Positions 1 through 9,083 of a stretch of 64,000 bases of DNA are shown piece by piece. The notes under the pieces were generated by a model. The model saw only the letters and a program-made list of their open reading frames with translations. It was not told the DNA's origin and did no database searches. A program made the position numbers and the translations under genes. The DNA is from an uncultured Bacteroidales bacterium (GTDB lineage: Bacteria > Bacteroidota > Bacteroidia > Bacteroidales > Paludibacteraceae): assembly GCA_900321005.1 (NCBI GenBank), contig ONUF01000003.1, positions 57,920 through 121,919 of the forward strand, read 5' to 3'. Each line of letters starts with the position of its first letter. Position 1 is the first letter of the stretch.

Positions 1-609
1 TGTCCGGTGGTCAAGAAACTCCAGGACCGTATTCGCGCGTGCTACGAGACCCACCGCAACGACGAGTCTCTCCCACCGCAGATCATCATCTACGGCCAAC
101 CCGGACATGCCGAAGTGATCGGGCTCCAAGGCCAGACGAACAACACCGCCATCGTCATCGAATCTGTTGATCAACTCGACCGCATCGACTTCTCCCGCCC
201 CATCTATCTCTTCTCGCAAACCACCAAATCCGTCGAAGGCTTCCAAGCCCTCGTCGAAGCAATTAAATCAACAATCATAAATCATCAATCATCAATTGTA
301 CCGGAGGTACATGACACGATTTGCAGAAGCGTAGCGAATAGAGTGAAAGAGTTGCAAGCCTTCGCCCGCGCCAACGACCTCGTCATCTTCGTCGGAGGAA
401 CCAAGTCCTCCAACGCCCGCGTACTATATAAAAATTGTGTTGAGGTCAACCCCAACACAATCTTCATTTCCTCTCCGGATGAACTCACTCATTCACTCAT
501 TCACTCATTCACTCATTCATTCGCCGACATAAAAGTCGGCATCTGCGGAGCTACCAGCACGCCGCAATGGCTTATGGAGCAGGTTAGCGAACGCTTGTCA
601 GCTTTTTGA
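1..609 (+). CDS. ispH: 4-hydroxy-3-methylbut-2-enyl diphosphate reductase (IspH/LytB), 3' part
   Basis: This is the C-terminal part of IspH, the [4Fe-4S] enzyme that makes IPP and DMAPP in the last step of the MEP isoprenoid pathway. The frame is open to the left edge and the first residues read CPVVKKLQ, matching the family's iron-sulfur cysteine motif, so the start lies outside the window. Also visible are VHDTICRSVANRVKEL with a second cluster cysteine, then FVGGTKSSN and GICGATSTP, which carries the third cysteine and substrate-contact residues. Two stretches look foreign to the family: a run rich in Asn/Gln/Ser just before VHDTIC (bases about 262-300), and a Thr-His-Ser/Ile-His-Ser run before ADIKVGICG (bases about 484-522). 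Both come from short imperfect repeats and keep the frame. The 3' end overlaps the convergent glucanotransferase gene by 26 bases. Confidence 0.93.
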   Translation, partial: CPVVKKLQDRIRACYETHRNDESLPPQIIIYGQPGHAEVIGLQGQTNNTAIVIESVDQLDRIDFSRPIYLFSQTTKSVEGFQALVEAIKSTIINHQSSIVPEVHDTICRSVANRVKELQAFARANDLVIFVGGTKSSNARVLYKNCVEVNPNTIFISSPDELTHSLIHSFTHSFADIKVGICGATSTPQWLMEQVSERLSAF

Positions 610-3187
610 TCTTCGCGTTCAGATTCTTACACTTCATCAGTTCTTCCAACTTCAGATGCATGCGGTAATTCCAGAAATGCCGCGGGTTAGCCGGTACATT
701 GATACGATCGGCAAACTGGTCTTTCAGGCGTACGTCGCCGTCGATAGCGAGCCAATCCTGCAACGGCAGAATGGTCCACATCGCCGGACTGTACATATGC
801 TGATTGATGATGAACTCCGCGATCTCGGGCGTCATCTCTTTCGGTGCGTCGCCCCACCAACCCATCTGCTCGTTGTAGAAGCGCTGTGTCACTGCACGGT
901 CTTCTTCCCACCAAGCGCGGAGCGGATTCATATCGTGCGTACCGGTCGTGCAGACACTCTGATACGGTGCGTCAGCCGGGTGAGCGAACTTAACCGTCGG
1001 ATCTTTCGGCATGCGCTGGATCTCCAGACTCAGAATCTGCAACTCATGCATCACATCGGGCACACATGCCGGAACCATGCCTAAGTCCTCGCCGCAGCAC
1101 AACATGTGCGTAGCACCGATCAGCGTCGGCAACTTACGCATCGCCGAGTCGCGCCAGAACTGCGTATGACGGCGGAAGAAATAGTCGTTATAGATGCGCA
1201 TCAATACCTCTTTCTGATCCGAATACAACTCGTTGAACGAGTGACTCTGATAGATCGAGATACGCGGGTGCAACCATCCCGGACGGCGCTGGTCTTCTAC
1301 CATCAGCACTTCGCAATGCAGGTAAATCAGGCCATTGCAAATATTCTTCACCGCCTCAGCACTCAGACCCGAAGCCTTCAGTTGTTTCTCGTCGCCTAAC
1401 AGTCGATCCGCCCATTCCTGCACTTTCAGCTGGGTGTCAAACTCCGGTTTGAACCAATAGACATAGCCGTCGTGCGTGTTCAGCGCGTGCGCCTTCGCCC
1501 ATTCGGTGTCGAAACCTAACACATCGCCCAAGAAATTTGAGCGGATATACGGTTTCGTCATACGGTCCCAATCAAGGCATATTCCCTGTGCGCAGAGGTC
1601 ATCATAACTATACGGCAGCGCCGGAACGAAATGTCCGCATAGTCCCCATACGTCCTGTTTGCGCATTTGCCAGATACGGAAGAATCCGAGGATATGATCG
1701 ACGCGGTATGCATCGAAATAATCTTGCATCTTCTGGAACCGTTTCTGCCACCAGCCGAAGTTATCCTCCGCCATCTTATCCCAGTTATAGGTCGGGAAGC
1801 CCCAATTCTGACCACTGATAGAGAAGTCATCGGGCGGAGCACCTGCACTCGCATCCAGATTGAAGAGCTCCGGATAAACAGCCGCATCTACAGAGTCCGG
1901 ACTGATTCCGATAGGTATATCGCCCTTCATCGCCACGCCAATCGAGTGTGCGTATGCCACAGCATCCGACAATTGTTTGTCGGCGTGGAACTGCAGGAAC
2001 TTATAGAAATCTTTCGGTTGTTTGTCGCGCTTTGCGAGGAACGCAGCATACGGCTCGAGCCAACTGTCGTTCTTCTTTATAAACGCCTTGTATTCCTCGC
2101 TACTGAACAACGCCTCTTTGTCTTGCTTGTACAGCGCCTTGAAGAACACCATCTTCGCGTCATACACGTTCTGATAATCGGCGAAGGTCAATGCATCGAA
2201 CGCCGCCTTCTGCGCATCGTATTTCTTCTTCTGCGCCGGTGTCAGGCGTCCCATCTTCTCGATATTGATATAGATTGGGTGCAACGCGAATACCGAAACG
2301 GCATTGTACGGATAGCTGTCTAAGTTATTGTGACGCAGGGTCGTATCATTGATCGGCAGTGTCTGAATCATCTGCTGACCCGTCGAGGCTGCCCAATCGG
2401 CCAGTTTCTTCAGGTCCTGGAACTCACCGATACCGAAGCCTTCGTCGCTACGCAGCGAGAACACCGGCACAGCTACGCCTGCTCCCTTCCAACGCGGTTG
2501 GGTGCGACGGAATCCACGATCGTTCTGATAAATGACTTGACCTTTTTCCACACCCCAGATCTGGCGGTTCTCGCCCCATTCGGTATCCACTACCGCACCG
2601 CTCTTGAGGTCATATACCACGTATTTGTATTCAACTATATTCTGCCCTTTCACATCGATGTCAGCGCGCCAGAGCGGGAACTCCGCATCGCTCATCACCA
2701 ACTTGCCGGCGGGATCCCAGTTGCCCAACGCATCGCAGTTACCGATGATCGCTACACCTTGCGTCGGCAGGATTTGCGGCAGGTCGATCGAGAAACGGAT
2801 ACTGCCCTTCGGAGCTTTCGGCTTCGCCGGACTCAGACGATGGAACAGCGCCTTCACGAAAGCCGTGGTATAGAAACTGTCCTCATACGTGCTGGCTTGC
2901 CATGCGTCGCGAACGACGATGCGTTTGTCGCTTGCTTTCAGCGTCAGCGTACGCGGTTCTCCGGCCTCGAAGATATACTGTCCCTCACCTACGCGAATCG
3001 CATACTTGTACTGTATGCTGCCTGCGAAATCACTGATGGGCACGTTCGCCTGCCAGAAATCCGTCCCCTGGCATGTCAATACCAGCGGATCTTTTCTGGT
3101 CCATCCCAAAATCGACTCTTGCGTCTCAATCACGCAAAGACTCTGCCCGAACTCGGCACGATAATGAATCTGAAAATTAATGTTCAT
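584..3187 (-). CDS. malQ: 4-alpha-glucanotransferase (GH77) with two starch-binding domains
   Basis: The protein has 867 residues. It is an amylomaltase/disproportionating enzyme that transfers alpha-1,4-glucan segments in maltodextrin and glycogen metabolism, probably in the cytoplasm since no signal peptide is seen. Two CBM20-like domains come first (about residues 1-95 and 128-225, with GNCDALGNWDP in the second). The GH77 barrel follows from about 240: SLRSDEGFGIGEF, DSYPYNAVSVFALHP, GDIPIGISPDS, the nucleophile region YRVDHILGFFRIW near 495-507, EDLGMVP near 700 and TGTHDMNPLRAWW near 755. Length and domain order match the Bacteroidales DPE2-like enzymes (about 890 residues). A Bacteroidota promoter lies at 3250-3280. 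The gene ends inside the 3' end of ispH on the other strand. Confidence 0.95.
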   Translation of the reverse strand: MNINFQIHYRAEFGQSLCVIETQESILGWTRKDPLVLTCQGTDFWQANVPISDFAGSIQYKYAIRVGEGQYIFEAGEPRTLTLKASDKRIVVRDAWQASTYEDSFYTTAFVKALFHRLSPAKPKAPKGSIRFSIDLPQILPTQGVAIIGNCDALGNWDPAGKLVMSDAEFPLWRADIDVKGQNIVEYKYVVYDLKSGAVVDTEWGENRQIWGVEKGQVIYQNDRGFRRTQPRWKGAGVAVPVFSLRSDEGFGIGEFQDLKKLADWAASTGQQMIQTLPINDTTLRHNNLDSYPYNAVSVFALHPIYINIEKMGRLTPAQKKKYDAQKAAFDALTFADYQNVYDAKMVFFKALYKQDKEALFSSEEYKAFIKKNDSWLEPYAAFLAKRDKQPKDFYKFLQFHADKQLSDAVAYAHSIGVAMKGDIPIGISPDSVDAAVYPELFNLDASAGAPPDDFSISGQNWGFPTYNWDKMAEDNFGWWQKRFQKMQDYFDAYRVDHILGFFRIWQMRKQDVWGLCGHFVPALPYSYDDLCAQGICLDWDRMTKPYIRSNFLGDVLGFDTEWAKAHALNTHDGYVYWFKPEFDTQLKVQEWADRLLGDEKQLKASGLSAEAVKNICNGLIYLHCEVLMVEDQRRPGWLHPRISIYQSHSFNELYSDQKEVLMRIYNDYFFRRHTQFWRDSAMRKLPTLIGATHMLCCGEDLGMVPACVPDVMHELQILSLEIQRMPKDPTVKFAHPADAPYQSVCTTGTHDMNPLRAWWEEDRAVTQRFYNEQMGWWGDAPKEMTPEIAEFIINQHMYSPAMWTILPLQDWLAIDGDVRLKDQFADRINVPANPRHFWNYRMHLKLEELMKCKNLNAKIKKLTSVR

Positions 3188-3249
3188 GATATTGTGTTTT
3201 TATTAAGTATCTTCGTTATTCCGATATACCGCTATACCGAAATTCGCTA

Positions 3250-3280
3250 CAAAAGTACAAAAAAATTTGCATTCATGCAA
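3250..3280 (-). promoter_or_regulatory. Bacteroidota promoter of the glucanotransferase gene
   Basis: On the minus strand TTGC (3277-3280) is followed after 19 bases by TACTTTTG (3250-3257), the -33/-7 layout of Bacteroidota housekeeping promoters. It leaves a leader of about 55 bases before the start at 3187. Confidence 0.7.
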
Positions 3281-3284
3281 GTTT

Positions 3285-4199
3285 TTATCGTTTTTTGCTT
3301 AAAAAAAGTCCTACTACGCATGGTAGCAAGGTATTTATGCCCCACAGAACCACACCCGCCAAGGCGGCATTTACCGTTCCGAACACCACGATTGCCCACG
3401 CCCCGCGAACTCCCGCTTCCGCTACCGGGACATTCGGAGTCACGGTCACTAAGAGATAATAAATGAATAAAAAACTGATTACTGATGGCTGAATACTGAT
3501 AGCCCCCAACGCGTATAGCACGAGTGCCAACTGCACGCACCAGCACGCCAACCGTACCAAACTCTGTCCGATACTAATCACTATCAGCTTACGCGACACA
3601 TCCGCATAGCGTTTGAGCACACGCGGCGCAAGAACCAAAGCAAGGATGAGAAGCACAAGCACTGCGCCGACAAAATAGATATACTCATTCTCCAATTGCC
3701 AATTTCCAATCTCCAATGATAGTGCGATCATTCCTGTCGCTACTATCGCCACTGTCATCGTCGCACTTCCCACTGCACCCATACTCAACACCTTCGGCCA
3801 TATTCCACCATTTTCACCATTTGCACCATTTTCACCATTCATTAACACCCCTCTCGCCGGGTATTCTCCCAATCGCCAAGGCGTTATCAGTCCCGCCAAT
3901 TTCGAGTAATACACCTGCCGTTGTGCATCATTGAGCGTAAGCGGCTCATTAAGCGAGCCTTGCTCGCGGCTCATTTCATCATTCCACAAAGTGCGCCATC
4001 TCCACGCTTCCAGCGCCATATTCACCGGCATCAGCGCTATGCATACGACGATAGCAATCCACTGCGTCCAGCCCATGCTCCGCAGGCATTCGCCCAGCGC
4101 CGCATAGTCCTCGTACGTCGCGAGTTTCCATACCAACCACCCGCACGCCGCCAGCGCAATAACCCATTCGATAATATATATCAACCGCCTTTTATCCAT
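3285..4199 (-). CDS. Lysylphosphatidylglycerol synthase TM-like (flippase-like) membrane protein
   Basis: This is a 304-residue polytopic membrane protein with about seven hydrophobic segments. The EAWRWRTLW motif after the second segment is typical of the UPF0104/YbhN flippase-like family related to the MprF membrane domain. Family members are thought to move or bind lipids in the inner membrane; the exact substrate here is unknown. Three repeat-like stretches break the usual sequence: Asn-Gly-Glu/Asn-Gly-Ala repeats (bases about 3803-3840), Asn-Trp-Gln-Leu (3688-3718) and a Ser-Val-Ile-Ser run (3475-3502). The gene shares a 35-base divergent promoter region with the beta-barrel gene on the right. 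Confidence 0.75.
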   Translation of the reverse strand: MDKRRLIYIIEWVIALAACGWLVWKLATYEDYAALGECLRSMGWTQWIAIVVCIALMPVNMALEAWRWRTLWNDEMSREQGSLNEPLTLNDAQRQVYYSKLAGLITPWRLGEYPARGVLMNGENGANGENGGIWPKVLSMGAVGSATMTVAIVATGMIALSLEIGNWQLENEYIYFVGAVLVLLILALVLAPRVLKRYADVSRKLIVISIGQSLVRLACWCVQLALVLYALGAISIQPSVISFLFIYYLLVTVTPNVPVAEAGVRGAWAIVVFGTVNAALAGVVLWGINTLLPCVVGLFLSKKR

Positions 4200-4209
4200 A
4201 AATTCGCTA

Positions 4210-4240
4210 CAAAATTACAACATTTTTTGCACACTTGCAA
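4210..4240 (-). promoter_or_regulatory. Leftward half of a divergent promoter
   Basis: Minus-strand TTGC (4237-4240) and TAATTTTG (4210-4217) with a 19-base spacer sit just upstream of the start at 4199. The region is shared with the rightward promoter at 4226-4257. Confidence 0.7.
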
Positions 4241-4257
4241 ATTTTTTACTACTTTTG
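4226..4257 (+). promoter_or_regulatory. Rightward half of a divergent promoter
   Basis: TTTG (4226-4229), a 20-base spacer and TACTTTTG (4250-4257) precede the beta-barrel gene start at 4289. This placement argues against the ORF-maximal start at 4235, which would lie upstream of the transcription start. Confidence 0.7.
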
Positions 4258-4288
4258 CAGAGTGAAAAACGAAGTTAATCGTACCTTT

Positions 4289-6295
4289 ATGGTTAAGAAA
4301 AGAAGATTTCTACTCATCGGTATTCTATTGTGGGGGCTTGGGGCGTTCCCTCTAAACCCTAATTCTCTAATCCCTCACTCCTTAAATCTCGACGACATCG
4401 TCCTCGACATCTATAATGCCGTCACCGAACTCGGCGAAATCGATTATGAACAACTACAATCGGACCTCTACACCCTTCATGAATCGCCTATCGACCTGAA
4501 CCACACCTCCGAAGAGGAACTCTCCCAACTCCATTTCCTCTCGCCCCGCCAGATTGACGACATCCTTCTTTATGCCGACAAACATCCCTTCGAATCGCTT
4601 TACGAACTTCGCATGATCCAGAGCCTCGCCGATTATGAGATCCGCGACCTCCTGCCCTTTGTCATGATCACAAATGACAAATGGCAAATTACACATCACA
4701 CATTAAACATAAAAGATGTTTTTCATGATGCTAAGCATGAAATTCTTACTCGTGTCGATGCCCGCAATATCGAAGCCTTCGAAGGCACCGATCCCATGTA
4801 CGTCCAGACGCGCTATCGCTTTGATTATCAGCGCCGTGTGATCTTCGGTCTTCAACTTCGCCGACCCGCCGGAGGCGATGCGCAAAGTCTTCAATACGGC
4901 GCCTACCTCCAACTCCGCGACATCGGACATCTTCATACGCTCGTTGCCGGTAATTTCCAAGCCTCTTTCGGGCAAGGTCTTGTACTCGCGCCCGTTTTTC
5001 GTTCCGGCAAATCGGCTTACGTCACTTCTGTTGGACAGACCACCGAAGGACTCCGCTATTACTCTTCCGTAGATGGCGAAGGACTCCACGGCGCAGGAGC
5101 GACCTTGCGTTGGGAATGGAACAAATCCACCCGCCTGGATGTCAGTGCTTTATACAGCCTCAAGCGCGCGAATGACTCCACTTGGCATCATCTCGTCGGC
5201 GCGAATGTCACCGTCCGACACAAGCGCTTACAGGTCCAACTGACGGCTATCGAAAATATCTGGTCCGACAGCATTCATCCTTACCGCAATGCGGCGTATA
5301 ACCGCCACTATTTCCGCGGCTACAATCAAGCCGTCCTTGGCGCCTCCGCCCGTTACAACCACGGCTGGTTCGATGCCTTCGCCGAAGTAGCCGCTGCGCA
5401 GAACAACGAACAATCACCAATCAGCAATAATCAATCATCAATAACAAAATCCCATTGGGGTTTTGGAACTATTATAGGTTCCAGATTTTACCCCACAGAT
5501 GGGATTTCGTTAATAGCCCTCTACCGCTATTACTCGCCCTATTTCGACAATGCCCTCGGTTATGCGTTTTCCGAGACTTCGCGTCTGGGCGATGAGAACG
5601 GAGGCTATCTGGGTTTCGAGATCTCGCGCCTCAAGAACTGGCGCTTCTGGGGTTACGGCGACCTTTTCTATTTCTCCGGACCCAAATACGGCATTCCGCA
5701 ATACCCTTCCCTCGGCTACGATGCCCTCTTTGAGATGCAATATCATTCACCTATCATAAATCAACAATCATCAATCAACAATCACAAATGGCAACTTGCC
5801 TTTCGCGCCCGAGCGAAAAAGAAAGGTGCCAATTCCACCTACTCCTCCCGCGCCTGGTTCGATTGCCAATATAACGGCTGGTCTTTCCGCACAAACATCG
5901 ACGCCAACTTGGTTAATCAATCATCAATTAGCAATAATCAATTACCCATCACCTACGGTGTCTCTGTTTTTCAAGACCTTGCCTATAATTTTCAAATGGC
6001 AAATGGCAAATCGCAAATACCATTGGAGTTACGCCTCCGCCTCCAATTCTTCGATGCCCAAGACTGGGACAACCGCATCTATTGCTACGAGTACGACGTC
6101 CTCTATGCTTATTCCATCCCCGCAGTGTATGGTCTCGGCGGCCGCACTTTCCTCTGCCTTCGCTGGCAGATTCTCCCGCAGTTGACGCTCTATTTCCGTG
6201 CTTCGGAGACCCTCTATGCAAAGTCATGGGCGGCCTCACACAGCCGCCCACAAACCCGCACGGACCTTCATCTCCTTCTCCGTGCTACTTTCTAA
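4289..6295 (+). CDS. Helix-hairpin-helix protein with outer-membrane beta-barrel-like region
   Basis: This protein has 668 residues from the chosen ATG, which follows the promoter and begins MVKKRRFLLIGILLWGLGAF, a signal peptide. After a repeat-derived Asn/Ser/Leu stretch comes a ComEA-like helix-hairpin-helix region: DLNHTSEEELSQLHFLSP and then FESLYELRMIQ. The rest alternates aromatic and polar residues as in an outer-membrane barrel. The family (HhH plus barrel, about 680 residues) is common and uncharacterised in Bacteroidales; a role in DNA uptake has been suggested only from the HhH domain. At least six short imperfect repeats interrupt the coding sequence in frame (near 4354, 4672, 5408, 5747, 5913 and 5994), giving runs such as NNQSSI and NKWQITHHT-like text. 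They look like extra loops. Confidence 0.7.
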   Translation: MVKKRRFLLIGILLWGLGAFPLNPNSLIPHSLNLDDIVLDIYNAVTELGEIDYEQLQSDLYTLHESPIDLNHTSEEELSQLHFLSPRQIDDILLYADKHPFESLYELRMIQSLADYEIRDLLPFVMITNDKWQITHHTLNIKDVFHDAKHEILTRVDARNIEAFEGTDPMYVQTRYRFDYQRRVIFGLQLRRPAGGDAQSLQYGAYLQLRDIGHLHTLVAGNFQASFGQGLVLAPVFRSGKSAYVTSVGQTTEGLRYYSSVDGEGLHGAGATLRWEWNKSTRLDVSALYSLKRANDSTWHHLVGANVTVRHKRLQVQLTAIENIWSDSIHPYRNAAYNRHYFRGYNQAVLGASARYNHGWFDAFAEVAAAQNNEQSPISNNQSSITKSHWGFGTIIGSRFYPTDGISLIALYRYYSPYFDNALGYAFSETSRLGDENGGYLGFEISRLKNWRFWGYGDLFYFSGPKYGIPQYPSLGYDALFEMQYHSPIINQQSSINNHKWQLAFRARAKKKGANSTYSSRAWFDCQYNGWSFRTNIDANLVNQSSISNNQLPITYGVSVFQDLAYNFQMANGKSQIPLELRLRLQFFDAQDWDNRIYCYEYDVLYAYSIPAVYGLGGRTFLCLRWQILPQLTLYFRASETLYAKSWAASHSRPQTRTDLHLLLRATF

Positions 6296-6303
6296 TTGCG
6301 CGC

Positions 6304-8880
6304 TTATTCTACTTTTGCGCCGGTGATCGAATAGGTCTCGCCGTTGCGCAGAATGAGAACCTGTCCGTTGCGAACAATCTTCTGCGCCTTCACCTCTGCA
6401 TTCACGTCCTCTATACCCTCCGAGTTCACAAACTTGCGGATATATACATACACATATACCGCGCCGGAAGTATTCGACTTATAGGGCTTAATCGCCTTGT
6501 TGCCGGCATGGTATTTGAACATCGCATTGGCGTTGCCTACGTTCTGCACGTAGATACCTTTGTTGCCATCTGCTACGAACTGCCATGTCAGGTTCTTGGT
6601 CGAAGTCGTATTCTCCAAATACAGATCGTTGTTGTTCTCCGCCAGCACTTTGTCCGAACCTACCGGTTGCAGCGTAAAACCGCTCTTGTTCTTTAGCGTA
6701 CCGATGACGAGACGCAACGCGTTATCGGCGTAGGCCTCCGTCTCTGTGACAGTGATATCCTCCAGCAGCACGGATAGTTTCTTGCCGTCTTGTGCACCGG
6801 CAATCACCGGAACGCTCTGGAGCGCCAGAATAATCGTATCTTTTGCTGCAATCTCCGAAGCGTCCGTCACTTTTGCGAATGTCTTGGCGGCCATCACATG
6901 AACCGTTATCTGAGCGCTCTTGTCGGAGATAGTAGCCGTGATAACAGCATCGCCGAGAGCTACGGAATGTACCTTCCCTGCTTCGTCCACCGTCGCTACT
7001 TCCGGATTGCTCGATTCGTAACTGATAGTGTACTCGCTGGCTGCCTGTGCCGGATCAACCGTCGGATTCAACTGCAGCGACATACCCAGCATCAGGTCAG
7101 CCTCAGCCGGCAGACTGATACTGTTTACTGCCACGGGCACCACATGTACGGCGCAACTCTTCACCACCTCGCCGATGGTAGCGGTGATCTCCGTGTCGCC
7201 CAGTCCCATAGCGGTGATAACGCCCTTGCTGCTCACTTTCGCGATTGACGCGTCCTTACTTGCCCATGTAGCCGTTGCACTCGCATAATCCGGTACAAAA
7301 GCGGTGATGCTCAGCGTCTCCGTACCTCCTACGTTCAGCGTCACGTCGCTCTTGGAGAGCGTAAAGTCCGTGATCGTCGGCTTCTCGATGGTCAGCGTCA
7401 CGCTGGCGCTTACGCTCGGCACGCGCACCGACGTAGCCGTTACGGTTATGGTACCCGTCACGTGCTTTGCCGTCAGTTTGCCGGTCTCGTCCACCGTTCC
7501 CTGGTAGGTGTGATCCACGGCCCATGTCAGCGATTTGTCCGCTGCGTCGTTCGGCGTATAGACCACGAACGGAGCCAGGTCTATCGTCTGACCTTGATCA
7601 ATCGTCGCAGGCGCACCTACGAAGGCGATGTTCGTCAGTTTGACGGTCGTCGGGATGAGGTTAATACTGATGGCTTTCGATCCCTCCATCGGATCTTTCT
7701 TTGCGTCCATCGTCAGGTATGCCAAGCGTGCATCTACGCTGCCTGTCTGGCTGCCGTTGCCTTTATAGCTCACGGTCACGGTTCCGCTCGTGCGGTCGCC
7801 GCTGTCCGCTACGTCAAACAGATTCGCATCGGTGCCTTCGATGTCCCAGATGATATCATCCTCCAGATGTTCCGCGGTATAATTGACCGTCACTTCTGCC
7901 GTCTCGCCGAGTTCTACGTCGCCGAAGATCACATCTTCCACCTCCAGTTTCGCCTCTACGTCATGCGCCGCGCCGGCTTTCTTATAGAGTTGAATCGTGC
8001 TCCCTTGCGGATTCTTGTAGGGTTTGAAACGGCCCGCATTGAACTCCACCGCAAAACTCTGCTCGTCGTCCGGCCGTGAAACGACCGCCGCGCCGTTACT
8101 GATACTTACGCCCCAGCTGGCCAATATGGCCCCCGCTTGCGTGTCTGCATAGGTGAATGCGCCCTTGCCGGTAATGTCCAGATGCAGACGCTGGTCGGTG
8201 TCGACATTGAAGAACTGCCAATTGCCGCTGTATTTCTTTGCGCGGAAGAACTGCGCCTCTTCCGGAATGTCTGCCGTACCCGCACTCGCGTCGATGGATA
8301 CGTTCTCCGTAACTTCCGGCAGATACGTCTCGAATAACGGACCGCCTACGGAAAGGGATGCCTCGCTTACGAAGACGATGGTGTCGCCGTCTTTGAGCTC
8401 GGAGGTGCTGTTGATACGTTTGAACGGCGTCGTCTGAGCGACATCCGCTTCGTCGGTAACGGTGATGGTGATATTTACATACTTATGAACCTCGTTCCAA
8501 CCGGTGTCGTAGGAGTATAGGTGCAACTTACCGGTGTATGTTCCCGCGGCTTTTACGCTATAGCCGATAGAGAACTCGCAACTGGTCACCATCTTGGCGC
8601 CGTAACCCAGAGACACATAATCCGGATCCCCTACATAGAACCCGTTCGGATTGGTCTCGTCGTCTAACACCCCATCGCTGATTTCCGCATACATGGTTGC
8701 TCCTTCGCTGGTCAGACCGCTCCATGTCACGGTTATCGTTTGAGATCCGTACATGGGCAACGCCTGTCCTTTGATACTTACTGTTCCGAAATCGACCACT
8801 GCCGGTTGGACATTGATACTTGCCGCCCAACTCATCACGCTGCTCATCGCCAGCGCCGCTAATAAGAAAATTTTCTTCAT
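6304..8880 (-). CDS. Secreted Ig-like (Big_2) domain protein with C-terminal tail
   Basis: This protein has 858 residues, starting at MKKIFLLAALAMSSVMSWA, a clear signal peptide. A longer frame to 9021 exists, but its extra residues are translated hairpin repeats (KREGLKNEREVHN-like) and I reject them as coding. The order is: an N-terminal beta-sandwich region; a module opening STSELKDGDTIVFVSE; Ig-like segments, including three Big_2-type repeats with the VDETGKLTA, KVSSKGVITA and VDEAGKVHS signatures (about residues 440-660); a second ASEIAAKDTIILAL module; and a C-terminal tail IVRNGQVLILRNGETYSIT. That tail recurs in two other secreted proteins of this window and may be an export or anchoring signal. 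It is probably a surface or secreted adhesin-like protein; the ligand is unknown. Confidence 0.8.
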   Translation of the reverse strand: MKKIFLLAALAMSSVMSWAASINVQPAVVDFGTVSIKGQALPMYGSQTITVTWSGLTSEGATMYAEISDGVLDDETNPNGFYVGDPDYVSLGYGAKMVTSCEFSIGYSVKAAGTYTGKLHLYSYDTGWNEVHKYVNITITVTDEADVAQTTPFKRINSTSELKDGDTIVFVSEASLSVGGPLFETYLPEVTENVSIDASAGTADIPEEAQFFRAKKYSGNWQFFNVDTDQRLHLDITGKGAFTYADTQAGAILASWGVSISNGAAVVSRPDDEQSFAVEFNAGRFKPYKNPQGSTIQLYKKAGAAHDVEAKLEVEDVIFGDVELGETAEVTVNYTAEHLEDDIIWDIEGTDANLFDVADSGDRTSGTVTVSYKGNGSQTGSVDARLAYLTMDAKKDPMEGSKAISINLIPTTVKLTNIAFVGAPATIDQGQTIDLAPFVVYTPNDAADKSLTWAVDHTYQGTVDETGKLTAKHVTGTITVTATSVRVPSVSASVTLTIEKPTITDFTLSKSDVTLNVGGTETLSITAFVPDYASATATWASKDASIAKVSSKGVITAMGLGDTEITATIGEVVKSCAVHVVPVAVNSISLPAEADLMLGMSLQLNPTVDPAQAASEYTISYESSNPEVATVDEAGKVHSVALGDAVITATISDKSAQITVHVMAAKTFAKVTDASEIAAKDTIILALQSVPVIAGAQDGKKLSVLLEDITVTETEAYADNALRLVIGTLKNKSGFTLQPVGSDKVLAENNNDLYLENTTSTKNLTWQFVADGNKGIYVQNVGNANAMFKYHAGNKAIKPYKSNTSGAVYVYVYIRKFVNSEGIEDVNAEVKAQKIVRNGQVLILRNGETYSITGAKVE

Positions 8881-8905
8881 ATTGTTTATTTGTTCATTTA
8901 TTGTG

Positions 8906-9083
8906 TTGTGCACCTCGGTCTCATTCTTGAGCCCCTCTCTTTTGTGCACCTCGGGCGTATTTTTACGACCGCCCCTATTGTGCACCTCGCGCTCATTCTT
9001 GAGACCCTCTCTTTTGTGCACCTCGGGCGTATTTTTACGGCCGCCCTATTGTGCACCTCGCGCTCATTTTTGAGCGCGTTTCT
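8906..9083 (-). repeat. REP-like hairpin array, left block (5 units)
   Basis: Five units begin at TTGTGCAC (plus strand) at 8906, 8942, 8978, 9014 and 9049, giving a 35-36 base period. Each has GTGCAC followed by a 7-base stem, a TTTT or TTCT loop and the matching arm, for example GCGCTCA-TTTT-TGAGCGC. The last unit contains the stop codon of the transposase gene (9064-9066). The block fills the gap between the transposase and the Ig-like protein. Confidence 0.9.

Noticed and set aside
1667-3466. Long plus-strand ORFs opposite the glucanotransferase
   Set aside because: They mirror a well-supported GH77 gene and show no recognisable motifs.
8881-9021. N-terminal 47-residue extension of the Ig-like secreted protein
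   Set aside because: It is a translation of hairpin repeats; the signal peptide begins at the ATG at 8880.
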